Shown piece after piece: positions 45,635 through 55,484 of a stretch of DNA of 64,000 bases (within the stretch, counting starts at the first letter, position 1; each line of letters opens with the position of its first letter). Made by a program: the position numbers and the translations under genes. Source of the DNA: Symbiodinium natans. Lineage: Eukaryota > Sar > Dinophyceae > Suessiales > Symbiodiniaceae. The notes under the pieces were generated by a model. It saw nothing but the letters and a program-made list of their open reading frames with translations, made no database searches and was not told the origin of the DNA. The stretch spans positions 610,001 through 674,000 of the forward strand of contig CAJNDS010002523.1 in assembly GCA_905221605.1 (NCBI GenBank), given 5' to 3'.

Positions 45635-46143
45635 GAATTAAAGAGTGCCTCTGCCAATCTCGGTCGGCACACGCTAGGACACGCACTTCATCAATGTACT
45701 GCGCAGCTTTCCGCTGGAGGTTCAAAGCGTCCAATGGACCTTTTGATTGCCTGTACTGCATACTGTTTACTCTGGGTATCTGTAGATTCGGTGACAGAGT
45801 GTCAAGGCGTGTTCTTTGCACGCCCGCAGGTGCCCAAAATCATTGAGTGCCTAGAAGGGATACTTTGGCCTGAGGAGGCGAGGCGTTGACGAGCCTTGCA
45901 AATTGCATCGAACTTGCTTGCTTGCTTGTTCAGGCTGAGCAAGTTCCGTCCTTCCTCAACGAAATGAGCCAGTCATACTTCTCCCAGCTGATAGAGGCAG
46001 ATGTCAGAGCACATGACAGCACATCAAACACAGAAGACTTGCAGCCTCTCCTACATTTTGTTTTCCGAAAAGGCTCTTCGGGAAAATGTGTTGCTTCGCA
46101 GGTTCAAGCTTGCGCAGTCAAGGGCGGCCCGACAAAATGTTGA
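45635..46143 (+). CDS. two phase-0 exons, unknown (weakly vWA-like)
   Basis: Exon 45635-45829 follows CTTTGCAG and ends CGCAG|GTGCCC: ELKSASANLGRHTLGHALHQ, then KRPMDLLIACTAYCLLW. Exon 45934-46143 follows TTCAG in the same phase: AEQVPSFLNEMSQSYFSQLI, then EADVRAHDSTSNTEDLQPLL. The first recalls the helix-then-strand of a von Willebrand A domain, but no metal-site motif is visible, so I do not assign it. Confidence 0.42.
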
Positions 46144-46318
46144 AAACGATGTAACCCATCCCCAACGACTCTGCAGCATGCATCAGCACATTTCCAAAAT
46201 CCTGAAAACAGAAACCGCGATGAGGCGATGAGAGCCTGTGTCATTTGGAATATTGGTTGCTCGCAGTCCAACAGGCTAAAAACACACATGGCGGAGGCAT
46301 CTGCTAATTCTGCTGCGT

Positions 46319-46732
46319 GTGTCGGAGGAGGGCATGCCCGCACACAGAACAGTTATCGAGACTGACGGACTGATTTCAAAAGTACCCGGAAATCGTACAA
46401 TGCAGCTGCCACAGCTATGTAACTCAGAAATGTGGATCGACCTGAGGTCACACAAAACAGATGCTCGGTTCAGGCTTCTGTTTCCGGTCCAGAATGGGGC
46501 CTCAGAGCTTGCTGCAGCTTGCTGCACTTGCCATGCGCCGGTCTTTGAATCCTCGAAACATCTCGAAGAGTTTGTAAAACGTGCCGCAAGAGGGGTTTCA
46601 ATATTGAATGAGTCGCTGCCAGCACCTGTTCTATGGCCTTTGGGCATAGAAGGCGCCAATTTCAGTACCAGTCACATTTGTAGAAATCATAGAGTCATAG
46701 AACTACAAGACCTGCTGCATGCAGGAGTCTGA
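46319..46732 (+). CDS. 137-codon open segment, unknown
   Basis: Open from ATG at 46319 to a TGA at 46730: MPAHRTVIETDGLISKVPGN, MWIDLRSHKTDARFRLLFPV, SSKHLEEFVKRAARGVSILN. An AG lies just upstream, so it may be an internal exon. It converges on a minus-strand candidate. Confidence 0.4.
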   Translation: MSEEGMPAHRTVIETDGLISKVPGNRTMQLPQLCNSEMWIDLRSHKTDARFRLLFPVQNGASELAAACCTCHAPVFESSKHLEEFVKRAARGVSILNESLPAPVLWPLGIEGANFSTSHICRNHRVIELQDLLHAGV

Positions 46733-47552
46733 ATGGAGGATGTACTTGCCCGGCCGCAACGTTGTGAGGCCGCGCTCTGCAGAGGTCATGCGATGCAGAC
46801 TTGCTCTGAATTGCAATGGCATCTCGAACACTGCTTCTTCTGAGTTGCTGTGTACCCTGCAAAGACTGTCGAAGAGCATATCCACTGTAACTTCCGGTAC
46901 TACTGACAGCCCAAAGTGCAAAGCGAAAAGCTGCCGCGCTTGCCGCGCTTCCCTCCAAGCTTTGCCAAGCTTGCTGGGCTCGTTTCCTAGTCTGATTTCA
47001 GCTTTCATAGCGCTTTCAGCAGCGCAAAGCATGCGAACACCGATCTTCGGCACTTTAGAAGTGGCAGATGGCAGCACAAACCACGGGAAAATATGTTTGG
47101 CTCCTTTTTGTTCAGCCTAGCCAAGGCCTAAGCGTGGAAGTGCCATTGAAGTGCGTTTGACCTCACTCGCGAAGCTATATTCAGTGGCCTTCCTGATTGG
47201 GCCCGGGCTTGTGCGGCTTGTCTTCCAGCACAGAACAGCCTCCATGAATTGGTACACCGAAGCCCCGGCAATCGGATCACTCTGACTAGACCTTCCAGCC
47301 TTGCCACGTAGACAGCACGAGTCTGCACAAGATGTTCGCAGTCCGGATTCTGCTGCACTCACGAAAACGAGATGGCCTTCCGTTCAGGGTTTGTCTAATC
47401 ATGCTGGGAGGCAAGGAATGGAAGGCAACGCTCTCTTTCTGCTTTGTTACGGCCTCGGCCCCAGAGCGTAAGCAGTGACAGTCGGGCGAACGGGCGAACA
47501 TGGGCGAACGGTGTTTGTTCAGCCTATTCAATGATTTGGTATCTCGACACAT
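46703..47552 (-). CDS. minus-strand gene, three candidate exons, unknown
   Basis: Exon 47552-47363 ends with SLPPSMIRQTLNGRPSRF at a consensus donor, TTTTC|GTGAGT (phase 1). Exon 47322-47117 follows CTTGTGCAG, completes the codon (C+AC), reads PIAGASVYQFMEAVLCWKTS and ends in a TAG. The intron would be 40 nt. A further minus frame, 47077-46703, reads LGKAWREARQARQLFALHFG and VTVDMLFDSLCRVHSNSEEA. An equally long + frame (46719-47120) overlaps but is Ser/Cys-rich, as expected of an antisense frame. Confidence 0.4.
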
Positions 47553-48096
47553 TCAAGTAGAATAGACTAGGATAGATTCTGATAGATTAGGATAGACTCC
47601 AAACAGTCGCAAGTGCAGCTCGTGGCCTGCGGGTCTTGAGTTGTGATGGAAACTGAAAGAATGCTGTGTTCCTAGTGCGTTCAGTAACGCAGAAGAAAGG
47701 CTTACCCAATCGGAATCGTCATTCTTGCAACACAGGAACAAGAAGCAACAGAACCAGTGTGACAGTTGTTGCTTTTGGAGCGAAGTTTTAGGGGAGCACG
47801 GTCTCATTGTCTGATCTTTGTGACCGAAACCATGAACCTCGCAAGTACAAACCAGGATCTACCAGGCACGAACAGAAGCTGCATGATAAGCCAGAGCAAA
47901 AATCCATACTGGAAGGATTGCTGTTTCCAAGAGCTACTCACGTGCAATCTCAAGGGAACTCTTTCCACTTGTTCCTAGTTTTTCCTGTTCAACTTGTGTT
48001 CATGACGGGGCAGACTCTTCATAGAGCGACGAGTGAAGCGCACGAATGTAGTAAAGGTTCCTCGCAGAAAACGGGCCATGAATTACGCTACCTCAG
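47553..48096. other. no supported gene
   Basis: Opposing frames (47807-47553 minus, 47807-48127 plus) without motifs or matched junctions. Confidence 0.35.
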
Positions 48097-48468
48097 CACT
48101 TGTGCAATGACTGCGCCGGCCAGCTAGCTGATGTGCTGGCATGTGCTGACAAACGAACAGAGGTCTCCGACCGCTGGACACTGAATGTTCCGTATAAATC
48201 ATGCCCATGGGCAATGAGCCTCACATGCGGAGCACAGGGCCCTTTACAACATGCGAGATGTTTTCCACATTGGCTGTGCAGCTTGAAGCGTGTTTGTCGG
48301 TAGCCATGCCTTAACTTTGAGGTCGAGCCTTTTGTGCAGTCGACGATGTTGTGCTGGGACAGCCTCTGGTCGGGCAGCCCAAGAGCAAAATAGCTCTTGT
48401 TCGCTCCCACACTTGCCCCCTTCACCTGTGGTCTGTGTCGATGTGGCCCTGGCAAATGAAGGCACGCG
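48097..48468 (+). CDS. two exons, Cys-containing, unknown
   Basis: Exon 48097-about 48293 follows CCTCAG and reads HLCNDCAGQLADVLACADKR then SDRWTLNVPYKSCPWAMSLT. Exon 48340-48468 follows TGTGCAG and reads DDVVLGQPLVGQPKSKIALV then HLWSVSMWPWQMKAR, ending in phase 1 at GCG|GTGAGG. Ending exon 1 at a GT near 48286 or 48293 keeps the frame. Confidence 0.4.
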
Positions 48469-48621
48469 GTGAGGTGGTTGGCCGCGCCAATCTGCTGGGG
48501 CTGAAGTCACGATACGTCACGACGGTGGGGCAGAGCATGTTATGTTGCTGAGTCTTGCTGAATCCTAGTTGTACTTAATATGAAATTGTCAACGTTTGCG
48601 CGCCCCCGCCTTGATTGACAG

Positions 48622-48727
48622 CCATACCATCCACTGGGGTACCTTCAACGAACCCTCCTTTCAGGGGCTCCCCTCCTGGGGCTTCGGCAATGGGGTCCAG
48701 GGGTGCCTTGCTTGGGGTTCAAATTAG
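48622..48727 (+). pseudogene. GH1 beta-glucosidase-like fragment (tentative)
   Basis: After TTGACAG, a frame of 34 codons reads HTIHWGTFNEPSFQG, then LPSWGFGNGVQG, to a TAG. W-x-T-F-N-E-P is the acid/base signature of glycoside hydrolase family 1, which is normally followed 6-8 residues later by GYGxGxHAPG. The second half here fits loosely (GFGNGVQG). No other GH1 block was seen nearby, so this is an isolated exon, a decayed copy or chance. Confidence 0.3.
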
Positions 48728-49091
48728 AGCCCGGGGTCTATGTGTGCTCAAGGAATCCAGGAGTGGTAGGGATCTTAGGGAGTTATGCGACAAGTTGAGG
48801 CACCATCACTGCAGACCACTTCATGGACATAGTCACGAAAGCTAGCTCAGCTAGCTCCTTAGAGCTTGCGAAAGGGTTCTTGTTTGCAACTTTCTTGTGT
48901 TGGGGTTAAGACACTTGCGGTGACCTTCTTCCTGGATCTTAGGGATTCCTGGTCACACCGGGGAGGGGCGGGGGAGTAATCCCGAGGTGCTGCCGTGCAC
49001 CGTCTTCTTGATACTGTACTTGTAGTAAGGACCCACTCCGCCACTTTTGGGGCTGCTGATTCTACTTTAACCTATAGACATACTGCAACAG

Positions 49092-49253
49092 AACTTGGGC
49101 AATCACGGAAAACTCAAACTCAATCAAGCCAACATCCTCCAAAAGTCTCCTCAGCACTTGCTTCGGCATTTGCAATTCCGGAGTGCTGGCTTTCCGCTGG
49201 CTCTACTCTCAAGTTTTGGTAGAGCAACCCCTTATCCTTCCCCCTTTTGCTAA
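49092..49253 (+). CDS. candidate exon, unknown
   Basis: After GCAACAG, reads NLGNHGKLKLNQANILQKSP and QHLLRHLQFRSAGFPLALLS to a TAA. A second + frame over the same bases is open too. Confidence 0.27.
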   Translation, partial: NLGNHGKLKLNQANILQKSPQHLLRHLQFRSAGFPLALLSSFGRATPYPSPFC

Positions 49254-49599
49254 ACCGGCACCCTGAGAATGAGGGTCTTTCAAGGCATTGTCAAGCAGTT
49301 TTAGTATCGGGTTTAGATTCGGCATATTCGGTTTACTAAAACTTTGAACATGGCGGGGCTTAACAAATGAAGGAGTGCCGATGTGTGACATCGGATGATA
49401 TGATTGCCAGGTCAAGGCACAGACCGTGTGCCACTTCCGTCAAGTTCTCAGATTTGGCTTCTGCTGCAATATGTTGACTACAACCTACATGCCTCGCAGA
49501 CTTGTCTTCTCTGAAGCAGCGTCCACAATGGACCCTTTTCTTTGCTAATTCTCATATGGCAGCAGAGGCGCTGTGACGGAGTCGGTGTACCGCACTTGC

Positions 49600-50003
49600 T
49601 TCACCCTGGCGACTTCCGAGGTGTCATAACACACGAGCAGCTCCTTGAGTGCCCCCAGCACGTACTTCTTGCATCCTGCTGGCGCTGGCGCCCTGTCCAT
49701 TCCATGTCTGTGTTGCGCGTTGCAGAGGTTCTTGCAAGTGTTCATTGCCAGCTTGCGTACATGTCCCGAACGAACCCTTTGCCTGGCCAGGTTGTTGAAC
49801 TCGCAGCTTGCATTGCGCGAGTGGTTTGAACTCGCAAAGCTTCAGGCAACGGGGCTCCCAAACGTCATGACTCGACAATTCCTCGGTGTTGAGCGACTTG
49901 GACCGTTTCTTCCTGTCCCGCCACACACTCCATGCGCAGGTCAAGAACTTCACCGAGTACGACCGTGAGAGGCAGAAGGCCCCTCAAAGACGTGAGAGCT
50001 TCT
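49600..50003 (+). CDS. two candidate exons, unknown
   Basis: The frame to 49829 reads VAEVLASVHCQLAYMSRTNP and GQVVELAACIARVV, with a GT right at its end. The second segment (about 49871-50003) reads VLSDLDRFFLSRHTLHAQVK and NFTEYDRERQKAPQRRESF and ends at a donor, TTCT|GTGAGC. Strongly helical and charged, but no family is recognised. Confidence 0.4.
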
Positions 50004-50529
50004 GTGAGCTTGCTTCTGTGCCTCACTGTGCCCTGTGTTGTACTTGATTGTACTGAACTGCACGGATATGTGGTGGCATTGAAATGGCGGTCGTACCCTT
50101 GCTTCGTTCGCTGCATGCTCCTCCGCCTTGGTTGTCCGACTGGGGATGACTGGGTGTTAAGTTTAGTCGAAAGTACCCAGAGGTCGACAGATGGTCTCTG
50201 CAGAGCACTAATTCAGCAGACTCGTCCTCCGAATCTGCGCAAGCCAGCGGTTTACTGACGGTTTTGGTTTGGCTTGAGACTAGGAATCACAGTTGGTTTG
50301 TCTCTATAGCGCTTGGATGTTGGCACCGTGTTGAGCGTGTTGCACCCTTGAAGCCCTGAACCCTGAGCCGCTCCTGAGCTGTCCGGGTTTTTTCCCCGAC
50401 TGTTACGCCCGACTTCTTGATCTCTGCATTCATGAGAAGGTCGAAGTTTTCCGGGCGAAGCTCAGGCGGGATCAGCCAAGTTTGGGAAGTTGAGTTCCGT
50501 CTATAGGTGCGGCTTGCCTTTCAATCATA

Positions 50530-50886
50530 GGCTTGGCGTGCATGATTTCCCTTGTTGTACGAGGCAGCGAACCGAGCGCGCCTGGCACAAGTACGTCTGC
50601 GGCCAAGCACACCGACTGGCCAAGTAGCAGTGTAGGTGTTCATTGTGCTCTCTCTCGATCTTGCGGGGAAGCTGCGAAAAGAGGAAGTCGATGAGATGCG
50701 AATGAAATTGAATGAAGCGATGCACGTGGTTTGATTGTGCACTGCCAGGTTGACGAAACTCGTGCGGCTCGTGCAGCCCGCGCCGCGAGAATAGCAGGTC
50801 CCGAGCATGCTCGTAGTGAATGCCAGCACTTCACGGCACGAGCTCTGATGCTTGTAACCGCATTTATTGACACGCACTTCGCATAG
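50530..50886 (+). CDS. coiled-coil-like exons, unknown
   Basis: 50636-50728 follows TGTAG and reads FIVLSLDLAGKLRKEEVDEM and RMKLNEAMHV, ending GTG|GTTTGA. 50749-50886 follows TGCCAG in the same phase and reads VDETRAARAARAARIAGPEH and CQHFTARALMLVTAFIDTHF to a TAG. The intron would be 20 nt. Upstream, 50536-50623 is open in the same frame (LLYEAANRARLAQVRLRPST) and is separated only by a 12-nt GTAGCAGTGTAG. Confidence 0.42.
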
Positions 50887-51042
50887 CTCCGAGTATTTCC
50901 ACGAACTGCGAGCACACTCTGGAACCGGGAGGCCACGGCAAACCTGTGGTTAGCTCACAGGCCGGACCCCTCAGCAAGTGAAGAAGGATTGCGAAGCAAA
51001 CGCCAGGTCCTGTTGGCTCTGGCAACGACTGTTGTCGTAACG

Positions 51043-51350
51043 TTATGGGGGTATAAGATTATGGCCAGGGCCCTCAGGCTGCGTGCTACGAGGCAATTCA
51101 CCGACAACCCCTAGCCTGAACTTCTCAAAGTAAACGACCGAACTCCTGCCACCTAAGCATCTGTCTCTACATATATTGAGCTCATATTCATTTTTTTCCG
51201 GAAGCCTTTCGCCCACAATACAAGTATGTAGTGTCTTGTTCTTGAGATTCTGCATCGCTCTTCCTTTGCCAGTATGTCCTCGACTAGATCAGTCACTTCT
51301 ACCAGTGGAGTTTCATCTACGGGCTCACTGATTTGGCAAAGAGCACGCAT
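51043..51350 (-). CDS. minus-strand candidate exons, unknown
   Basis: From ATG at 51350: SEPVDETPLVEVTDLVEDIL and AKEERCRISRT, with a GT donor candidate at about 51221. A second segment, 51152-51043, follows GCTTAG: RSSVVYFEKFRLGVVGELPR then STQPEGPGHNLIPP and TAA. The phases were not reconciled. Confidence 0.37.
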
Positions 51351-51361
51351 GTGTGTGTGTC

Positions 51362-51388
51362 TATATATATATATATATATTTTTTTTT
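51362..51388. repeat. (TA)n plus poly-T
   Basis: Ten TA units followed by nine T. Not interpreted as a promoter. Confidence 0.95.
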
Positions 51389-51456
51389 ATGTGCGCACGC
51401 GCACATATACCATACACAGCCACAGACACAGACGACAGAAAAAAAGACACAGAGAC

Positions 51457-51999
51457 ATTCTCAAACGTGGAGCCAGATTTCGCACAGACCCGGACCGGCT
51501 TGGCCATCAAGGCCAGGCTCCTCCGCGAGCGGGGGCCTCCAAGCGCACAGCAGCAGGGGACACCGAGACACGAAGACACAGAGAGACACACAGAGAGACA
51601 CACAGAGAGACACACAGAGAAGACACACAGAGAAGACACACAGAGAAGACACACAGAGAAGACACACAGAGAAGACACACAGAGAAGACACACAGAGAAG
51701 ACAGACAGAGAAGACAGACAGAGACACACAGAGACTCAGACACACGTGCGTGCGCCCTCGTGGCTGCGCCCGTGCCCGCGCCCGCGCCCGCGCCCACCGC
51801 ACACGCACACGCACACGCACACGCACACGCACACCCACACGCCCGCAAGCCCGTTTCCGCACGCACTGCAAGCAGGATTTTAGAGCGTGTATGGTGCACC
51901 CAGGCGAAAGAGACCACCGAGATGAGCGAAGAAGAGGAGGAGGACTCTGAGGAGGACGTCCATCTTCGGAGGCGTGCTTTTGAGGAACACGGACTGTAG
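51457..51999 (+). CDS. gene with basic exon, minisatellite intron and acidic C-terminal exon
   Basis: Segment 51457-51562 reads VEPDFAQTRTGLAIKARLLR and ERGPPSAQQQ. After the 13-bp minisatellite and an (ACACGC)n run, exon 51884-51999 follows GATTTTAG and reads VWCTQAKETTEM, then SEEEEEDSEEDVHLRRRAFE, to a TAG. The long open frame through the repeats is almost certainly intronic. Function unknown; the acidic tail is typical of nuclear or chaperone-like proteins but is not diagnostic. Confidence 0.42.
   Translation: MLKRGARFRTDPDRLGHQGQAPPRAGASKRTAAGDTETRRHRETHRETHRETHREDTQRRHTEKTHREDTQRRHTEKTHREDRQRRQTETHRDSDTRACALVAAPVPAPAPAPTAHAHAHAHAHAHPHARKPVSARTASRILERVWCTQAKETTEMSEEEEEDSEEDVHLRRRAFEEHGL
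51571..51733. repeat. 13-bp minisatellite (AGAAGACACACAG)n
   Basis: About a dozen near-identical copies of AGAAGACACACAG or AGACACACAGAG. An (ACACGC)n run follows at 51796-51834. Confidence 0.95.
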
Positions 52000-52142
52000 A
52001 ACCCGGCAGACCGATGCCGCAGTTGCAGCACATTGCAGCACTGCTTTGCCTTGCGAATAGTTACTGATGTTTCTGACTACTGAATGACCCTGAGCGCTCT
52101 GAGCAAAGGTCTGACACTACACCCAGTTCTGGGGCTTCGCAG

Positions 52143-52694
52143 GTGTCAGGCCATCTTCATTTGCCATCGTGTGATCGCACCGGCTTGCGCATGTTCCGAC
52201 TTCCGCGTCTCTCGATCTGCCATTTCGTTCGTGGTTTCTTCCGAGGACATGACGAGCTCGAGGACATCCGTGTTCGGTCATCAGCTATCTTCAAATTCTC
52301 CAGCTTTGACTGTGTAGAAAAGGCAATATCGGTATGCATCTCCAAGCTGATCTGGGCATGCGCTCTTGTGCCAGGATGCCACCACCTTTGAGCCGCCCCA
52401 GACAAGCTATTCCAGGCGTATGACGGAGACAGTTGAGCAGTGGCACAACTCCAATTTATGTCGATTCCAAGTACAGGCCGGAGCGATCTGCAGGCAGGAC
52501 GCCGGTTATATCAGTTGTATCACAGAGAGGAGCCCCAAGCGCAGCCCCACAGTATCCTTAAAACTGCAAGAGCCCGCGAGTGCCTCAAGAGTCTCGAGTT
52601 GCTCTCCAGCATTGGCTGATATTGGCAATGTATTTAGCATATTTGCAGGCTCCCTTCTCACCTCGAACGAGAACGATGAGATCGAGGCTGGAAG
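52143..52694 (+). CDS. two phase-matched exons, unknown
   Basis: Exon 52143-52331 (63 codons, after CTTCGCAG) reads RTGLRMFRLPRLSICHFVRG and FFRGHDELEDIRVRSSAIFK, ending TCG|GTATGC in phase 0. Exon 52375-52694 (after GTGCCAG) is in phase and reads TSYSRRMTETVEQWHNSNLC, SPTVSLKLQEPASASRVSSC and IFAGSLLTSNENDEIEAG, ending AAG|GTAGTG. The intron would be 43 nt. One of the longer consistent unnamed models. Confidence 0.48.
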
Positions 52695-52719
52695 GTAGTG
52701 AAGGATAGCGGATGGCAAA

Positions 52720-53294
52720 GCAGGATCCGTCGACACATGAACTTCTTTGCGTTGCACAAGCTGCGCGTCTGTGCCACCAGTTCGACCTCGTCAGCGCCTT
52801 GTGCTGCTCTCGGATGCTCACGGCGAGCCACAAGACACTCCGAAGATGTCCACAAAGGCCTTAACGGATTCCAAAGGCCTTTCTGTCGCCACCTCCGTTC
52901 TTAGGGAAGATGCTCGGTCTACGCATGTCTAAGCCCTTGCAAGGTCCGGGCTGTCCCGCTCCGATGAGCCAGAAGAGGAACTTCGAGTTCTCGCTTGGCC
53001 ATTCCTGAAGTCATGACGAGAAGAGGAAGTGATGTGCCAGTGAGTACAGATTGCATATGCAGGATGTCAGAGGCCAAAGCCTCTCTCGGTGGAGGTCGGT
53101 AGTGAGTACTTTGAGTCATACGGAGTCATGCGGGATGTCCTGTAGATCGCAGGTTGCCCGCGAGCGACGCGGGAGCACTTCCATGCTCTCAGCCGGCGAA
53201 AGGCGAGGTCAGACTTTGCTGTCCGGCCAGCCCTCAACTTTCTAGGTCTCTCTCGCACTCCTTTCCTGGTCCTTGCACAGTTGTTTCTGACTGA
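52720..53294 (+). CDS. candidate exons, RRM-like helix (tentative)
   Basis: About 52724-52865 reads HELLCVAQAARLCHQFDLVS. About 53092-53294 reads EVGSEYFESYGVMRDVL, then a TAG at 53146, then HFHALSRRKARSDFAVRPAL and LSRTPFLVLAQLFLTEVG in the same frame. YFxxYGxMxDVxI recalls helix 1 and strand 2 of an RNA-recognition motif, but RNP motifs are not visible, and a stop interrupts it. Confidence 0.25.
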
Positions 53295-53552
53295 AGTGGG
53301 AAGGCGGTCTGCAAAAAGCGATTTCCGTTCGCCTACTGCAAAAGCGGGTCCCTGAGCGATCCCTCATCGAGCATTGGCACCTGTGAGTCTTGCAGCAACA
53401 ATCGCAGCTATGCGGATCTGTGCAGCATCTGCTGTGCGGAGAGTGCGGAAGCTGCGTTGCCGCTCAGGCACTTTCCTGGCAAAGGCGCTCTCCTGAGTCT
53501 CGCTGTTCTGCAGATGCGCCAAAAGCACGCTGAACAGTGTGTCGTTCACTGA
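53295..53552 (+). CDS. cysteine-rich zinc-finger-like segment
   Basis: Open for 85 codons to a TGA at 53550: VCKKRFPFAYCKSGSLSD, then GTCESCSNNRSYADLCSICC. The CxxC-x10-CxxC arrangement suggests a zinc finger. A helical tail follows, SLAVLQMRQKHAEQCVVH. A minus frame (53549-53364) overlaps. Confidence 0.36.
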   Translation, partial: SGKAVCKKRFPFAYCKSGSLSDPSSSIGTCESCSNNRSYADLCSICCAESAEAALPLRHFPGKGALLSLAVLQMRQKHAEQCVVH

Positions 53553-53624
53553 AAGGAAGCTGGAAGCTCAACAACCGGAGCGGCATCAAGGCAAACTAGG
53601 GAGACCTGGCAAGAGGGTCTCTAG

Positions 53625-53753
53625 AGACATGTCTCGACATGGACAACACGGGAGAGGGTGCTCTCTTGTGAGGTGTTGCACTCGGATGTGTTCTACTATG
53701 TGTCCATGTTTTGCATCGTGTTGTTCATCCTGTTGCTCTGGACTCCATGCTGA
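53625..53753 (+). CDS. candidate exon with transmembrane helix
   Basis: Frame reading RERVLSCEVLHSDVFYYVSM, then FCIVLFILLLWTPC, before TGA at 53751. The last 20 residues are a strong membrane-helix candidate. A competing frame runs across it. Confidence 0.33.
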   Translation, partial: RHVSTWTTRERVLSCEVLHSDVFYYVSMFCIVLFILLLWTPC

Positions 53754-53792
53754 CACCCTCTCCCCCCCTGGTTCCGATCATCTCGCGTCAGC

Positions 53793-54143
53793 ATGGGTCA
53801 GCTCACCTCTGATTGTTATCACATGTTTCTGGAGGCAGCAATCCATGATTTCTGCCGAGAGAAGGAGAAGGAGAGAAGCTCTGAACGTGCGGTGTTCATG
53901 GGACATGAGTACAATGCCCTCCTCACAACTTTTCAGCGACAGCTCAGCAGCACGGTGCAATTGTGCTCATGGGACACGTTGCGACTAGCAGGACCGCCTC
54001 AAAGGACGATTGCTGCGTATCATGCGCAACGACTACAAGACCGGCCACGTCCTTTGACTCGTGGCGCTGCTTTCGATGCCTTCTATACCTCCTATAGCCT
54101 AACTGGTCAGTACCCGAAAGCCCAAACCTGCGAATCGGCTTAG
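53793..54143 (+). CDS. 116-codon open segment, unknown
   Basis: ATG at 53793: MGQLTSDCYHMFLEAAIHDF, CREKEKERSSERAVFMGHEY, NALLTTFQRQLSSTVQLCSW, ending TAG at 54141. Looks like a genuine coding exon (charged helix, balanced composition), but no family is recognised. Confidence 0.42.
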   Translation: MGQLTSDCYHMFLEAAIHDFCREKEKERSSERAVFMGHEYNALLTTFQRQLSSTVQLCSWDTLRLAGPPQRTIAAYHAQRLQDRPRPLTRGAAFDAFYTSYSLTGQYPKAQTCESA

Positions 54144-54294
54144 CCAAGAGCCCCGCATGATGTTGAGGCAGCGCGACGCTGGACGACGAGGACAGCCACG
54201 AAGAGTCCGAGGAGTGTGAGATACCTCTGCCTGAGGCGCACCATTATTGCCTACATACTTTGATGACATTCGCGCGGTGCCCGTGGTTGATGAT

Positions 54295-54356
54295 GGTGAT
54301 GGTGATGATGATGATGTAGTAGCAGTAGCAGTAGCAGTAGCAGTAGCAGTAGGAGC

Positions 54357-54413
<57 letters not shown>

Positions 54414-54555
54414 CGTCGTCGTCGTAGTGGTAGTGGTAGTGGTAGTGGTAGTGGTAGTAGTGGTAGTAGTGGTAGTAGTAGTAGTAGTAGTCGTCGTCGT
54501 AGTGGTAGTGGTAGTGGTAGTGGTAGTGGTAGTAGTGGTAGTAGTGGTAGTAGTG

Positions 54556-54617
<62 letters not shown>

Positions 54618-54620
54618 TGT
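54295..54620. repeat. (GTA/GTG/GTC)n trinucleotide tract
   Basis: About 320 bp of GTA repeats with GTC and GTG variants arranged in a higher-order pattern (two similar GTCGTCGTC-GTAGTG blocks). An imperfect GATGAC repeat follows to about 54775. Poly-Val and poly-Leu frames are artefacts. Confidence 0.97.
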
Positions 54621-54870
54621 AGTAGCGGTGCCATGATGACGAACATGATGATTATGACTCGATGTTCAACTATATGACTATATGTTGTTGTTGATGATGG
54701 TTGTCATGTCGATGATGACGATGTCGATGATGACGATGGTGATTATGACGATGATGATGATGATGGTGGTGATCATGCTTGTGACGACGAGACTTGCGAT
54801 GATGAAAAGGATGCTTTTATAACACTTCATCATCGGCTTTATAGTATCTCAGCCCTAAGCCCTTAGACCC

Positions 54871-55300
54871 TGCATCTGGCGCACGCTTGTTGAGGTCTGT
54901 TCCGTTTCGATCCGCTATGGTTACTTACTCTGGCCCGTCAACGTTATGAGAGTGGGTCCTCGTGTGCTTTTTTGACGTGCTGATTTGTTCATGTGGGTTG
55001 CGTGTCGCCCCCGGTGCTGGAGCTGCGTGCTCCCCCTGCATCTGGCGCACGCTTGTTGAGGTCTGTTCCGTTTCGATCCGCTATGGTTACTTACTCTGGC
55101 CCGTCAACGTTATGAGAGTGGGTCCTCGTATGCTCTCCCGACATACTGTTTTGAGCAGGCGGGTTGCGTGCCACCCCCGGTGCTGGAACCTGCCTCTGGC
55201 GCGCTTGTTGGGGTTCGTTCCGTTCTTGGTCCGTTTTGGTTTCTCCCTCCGGCCCGTTACTGTTGTGAGAGTTATTTCCTCCTCGAAGCAGGGAAGTGTA
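54871..55300. repeat. three tandem copies of a 166/154-bp unit
   Basis: The segment starting TGCATCTGGCGCACGCTTGT at 54871 recurs nearly identical at 55037 (period 166) and diverged at 55191 (TGCCTCTGGCGCGCTTGTTG, period 154). The identity between copies 1 and 2 covers more than 95 bp. Confidence 0.9.
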
Positions 55301-55327
55301 CCAAAGGTGACGGTTTCCGTCGGGGTC

Positions 55328-55484
55328 AAGCTTGCTTTGCACTTGGCCTGATGATTCCGTGTGTTGGGTATGCTTGCTGCATTGCTTGTTGCGACGATGT
55401 GAGGCCCTGGTTGCTACATTGGTCGATCGTCGTCTTGGGCTGGTTGTGTGGAGTTTTGAGCTTGCTTTGCACTTGGCCTGATGA
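55328..55484. repeat. 26-bp direct repeat, two copies
   Basis: AGCTTGCTTTGCACTTGGCC plus TGATGAT occurs at about 55328 and about 55458. It lies immediately downstream of the tandem array. Confidence 0.9.

Noticed and set aside
51274-51999. Single 241-codon repetitive protein
   Set aside because: The frame is open only because the 13-bp and ACACGC repeats lack stops; the exon-like ends have their own AG acceptor.
54247-54646. Poly-Val and poly-Leu frames of about 130 codons
   Set aside because: Produced entirely by the GTA trinucleotide repeat.
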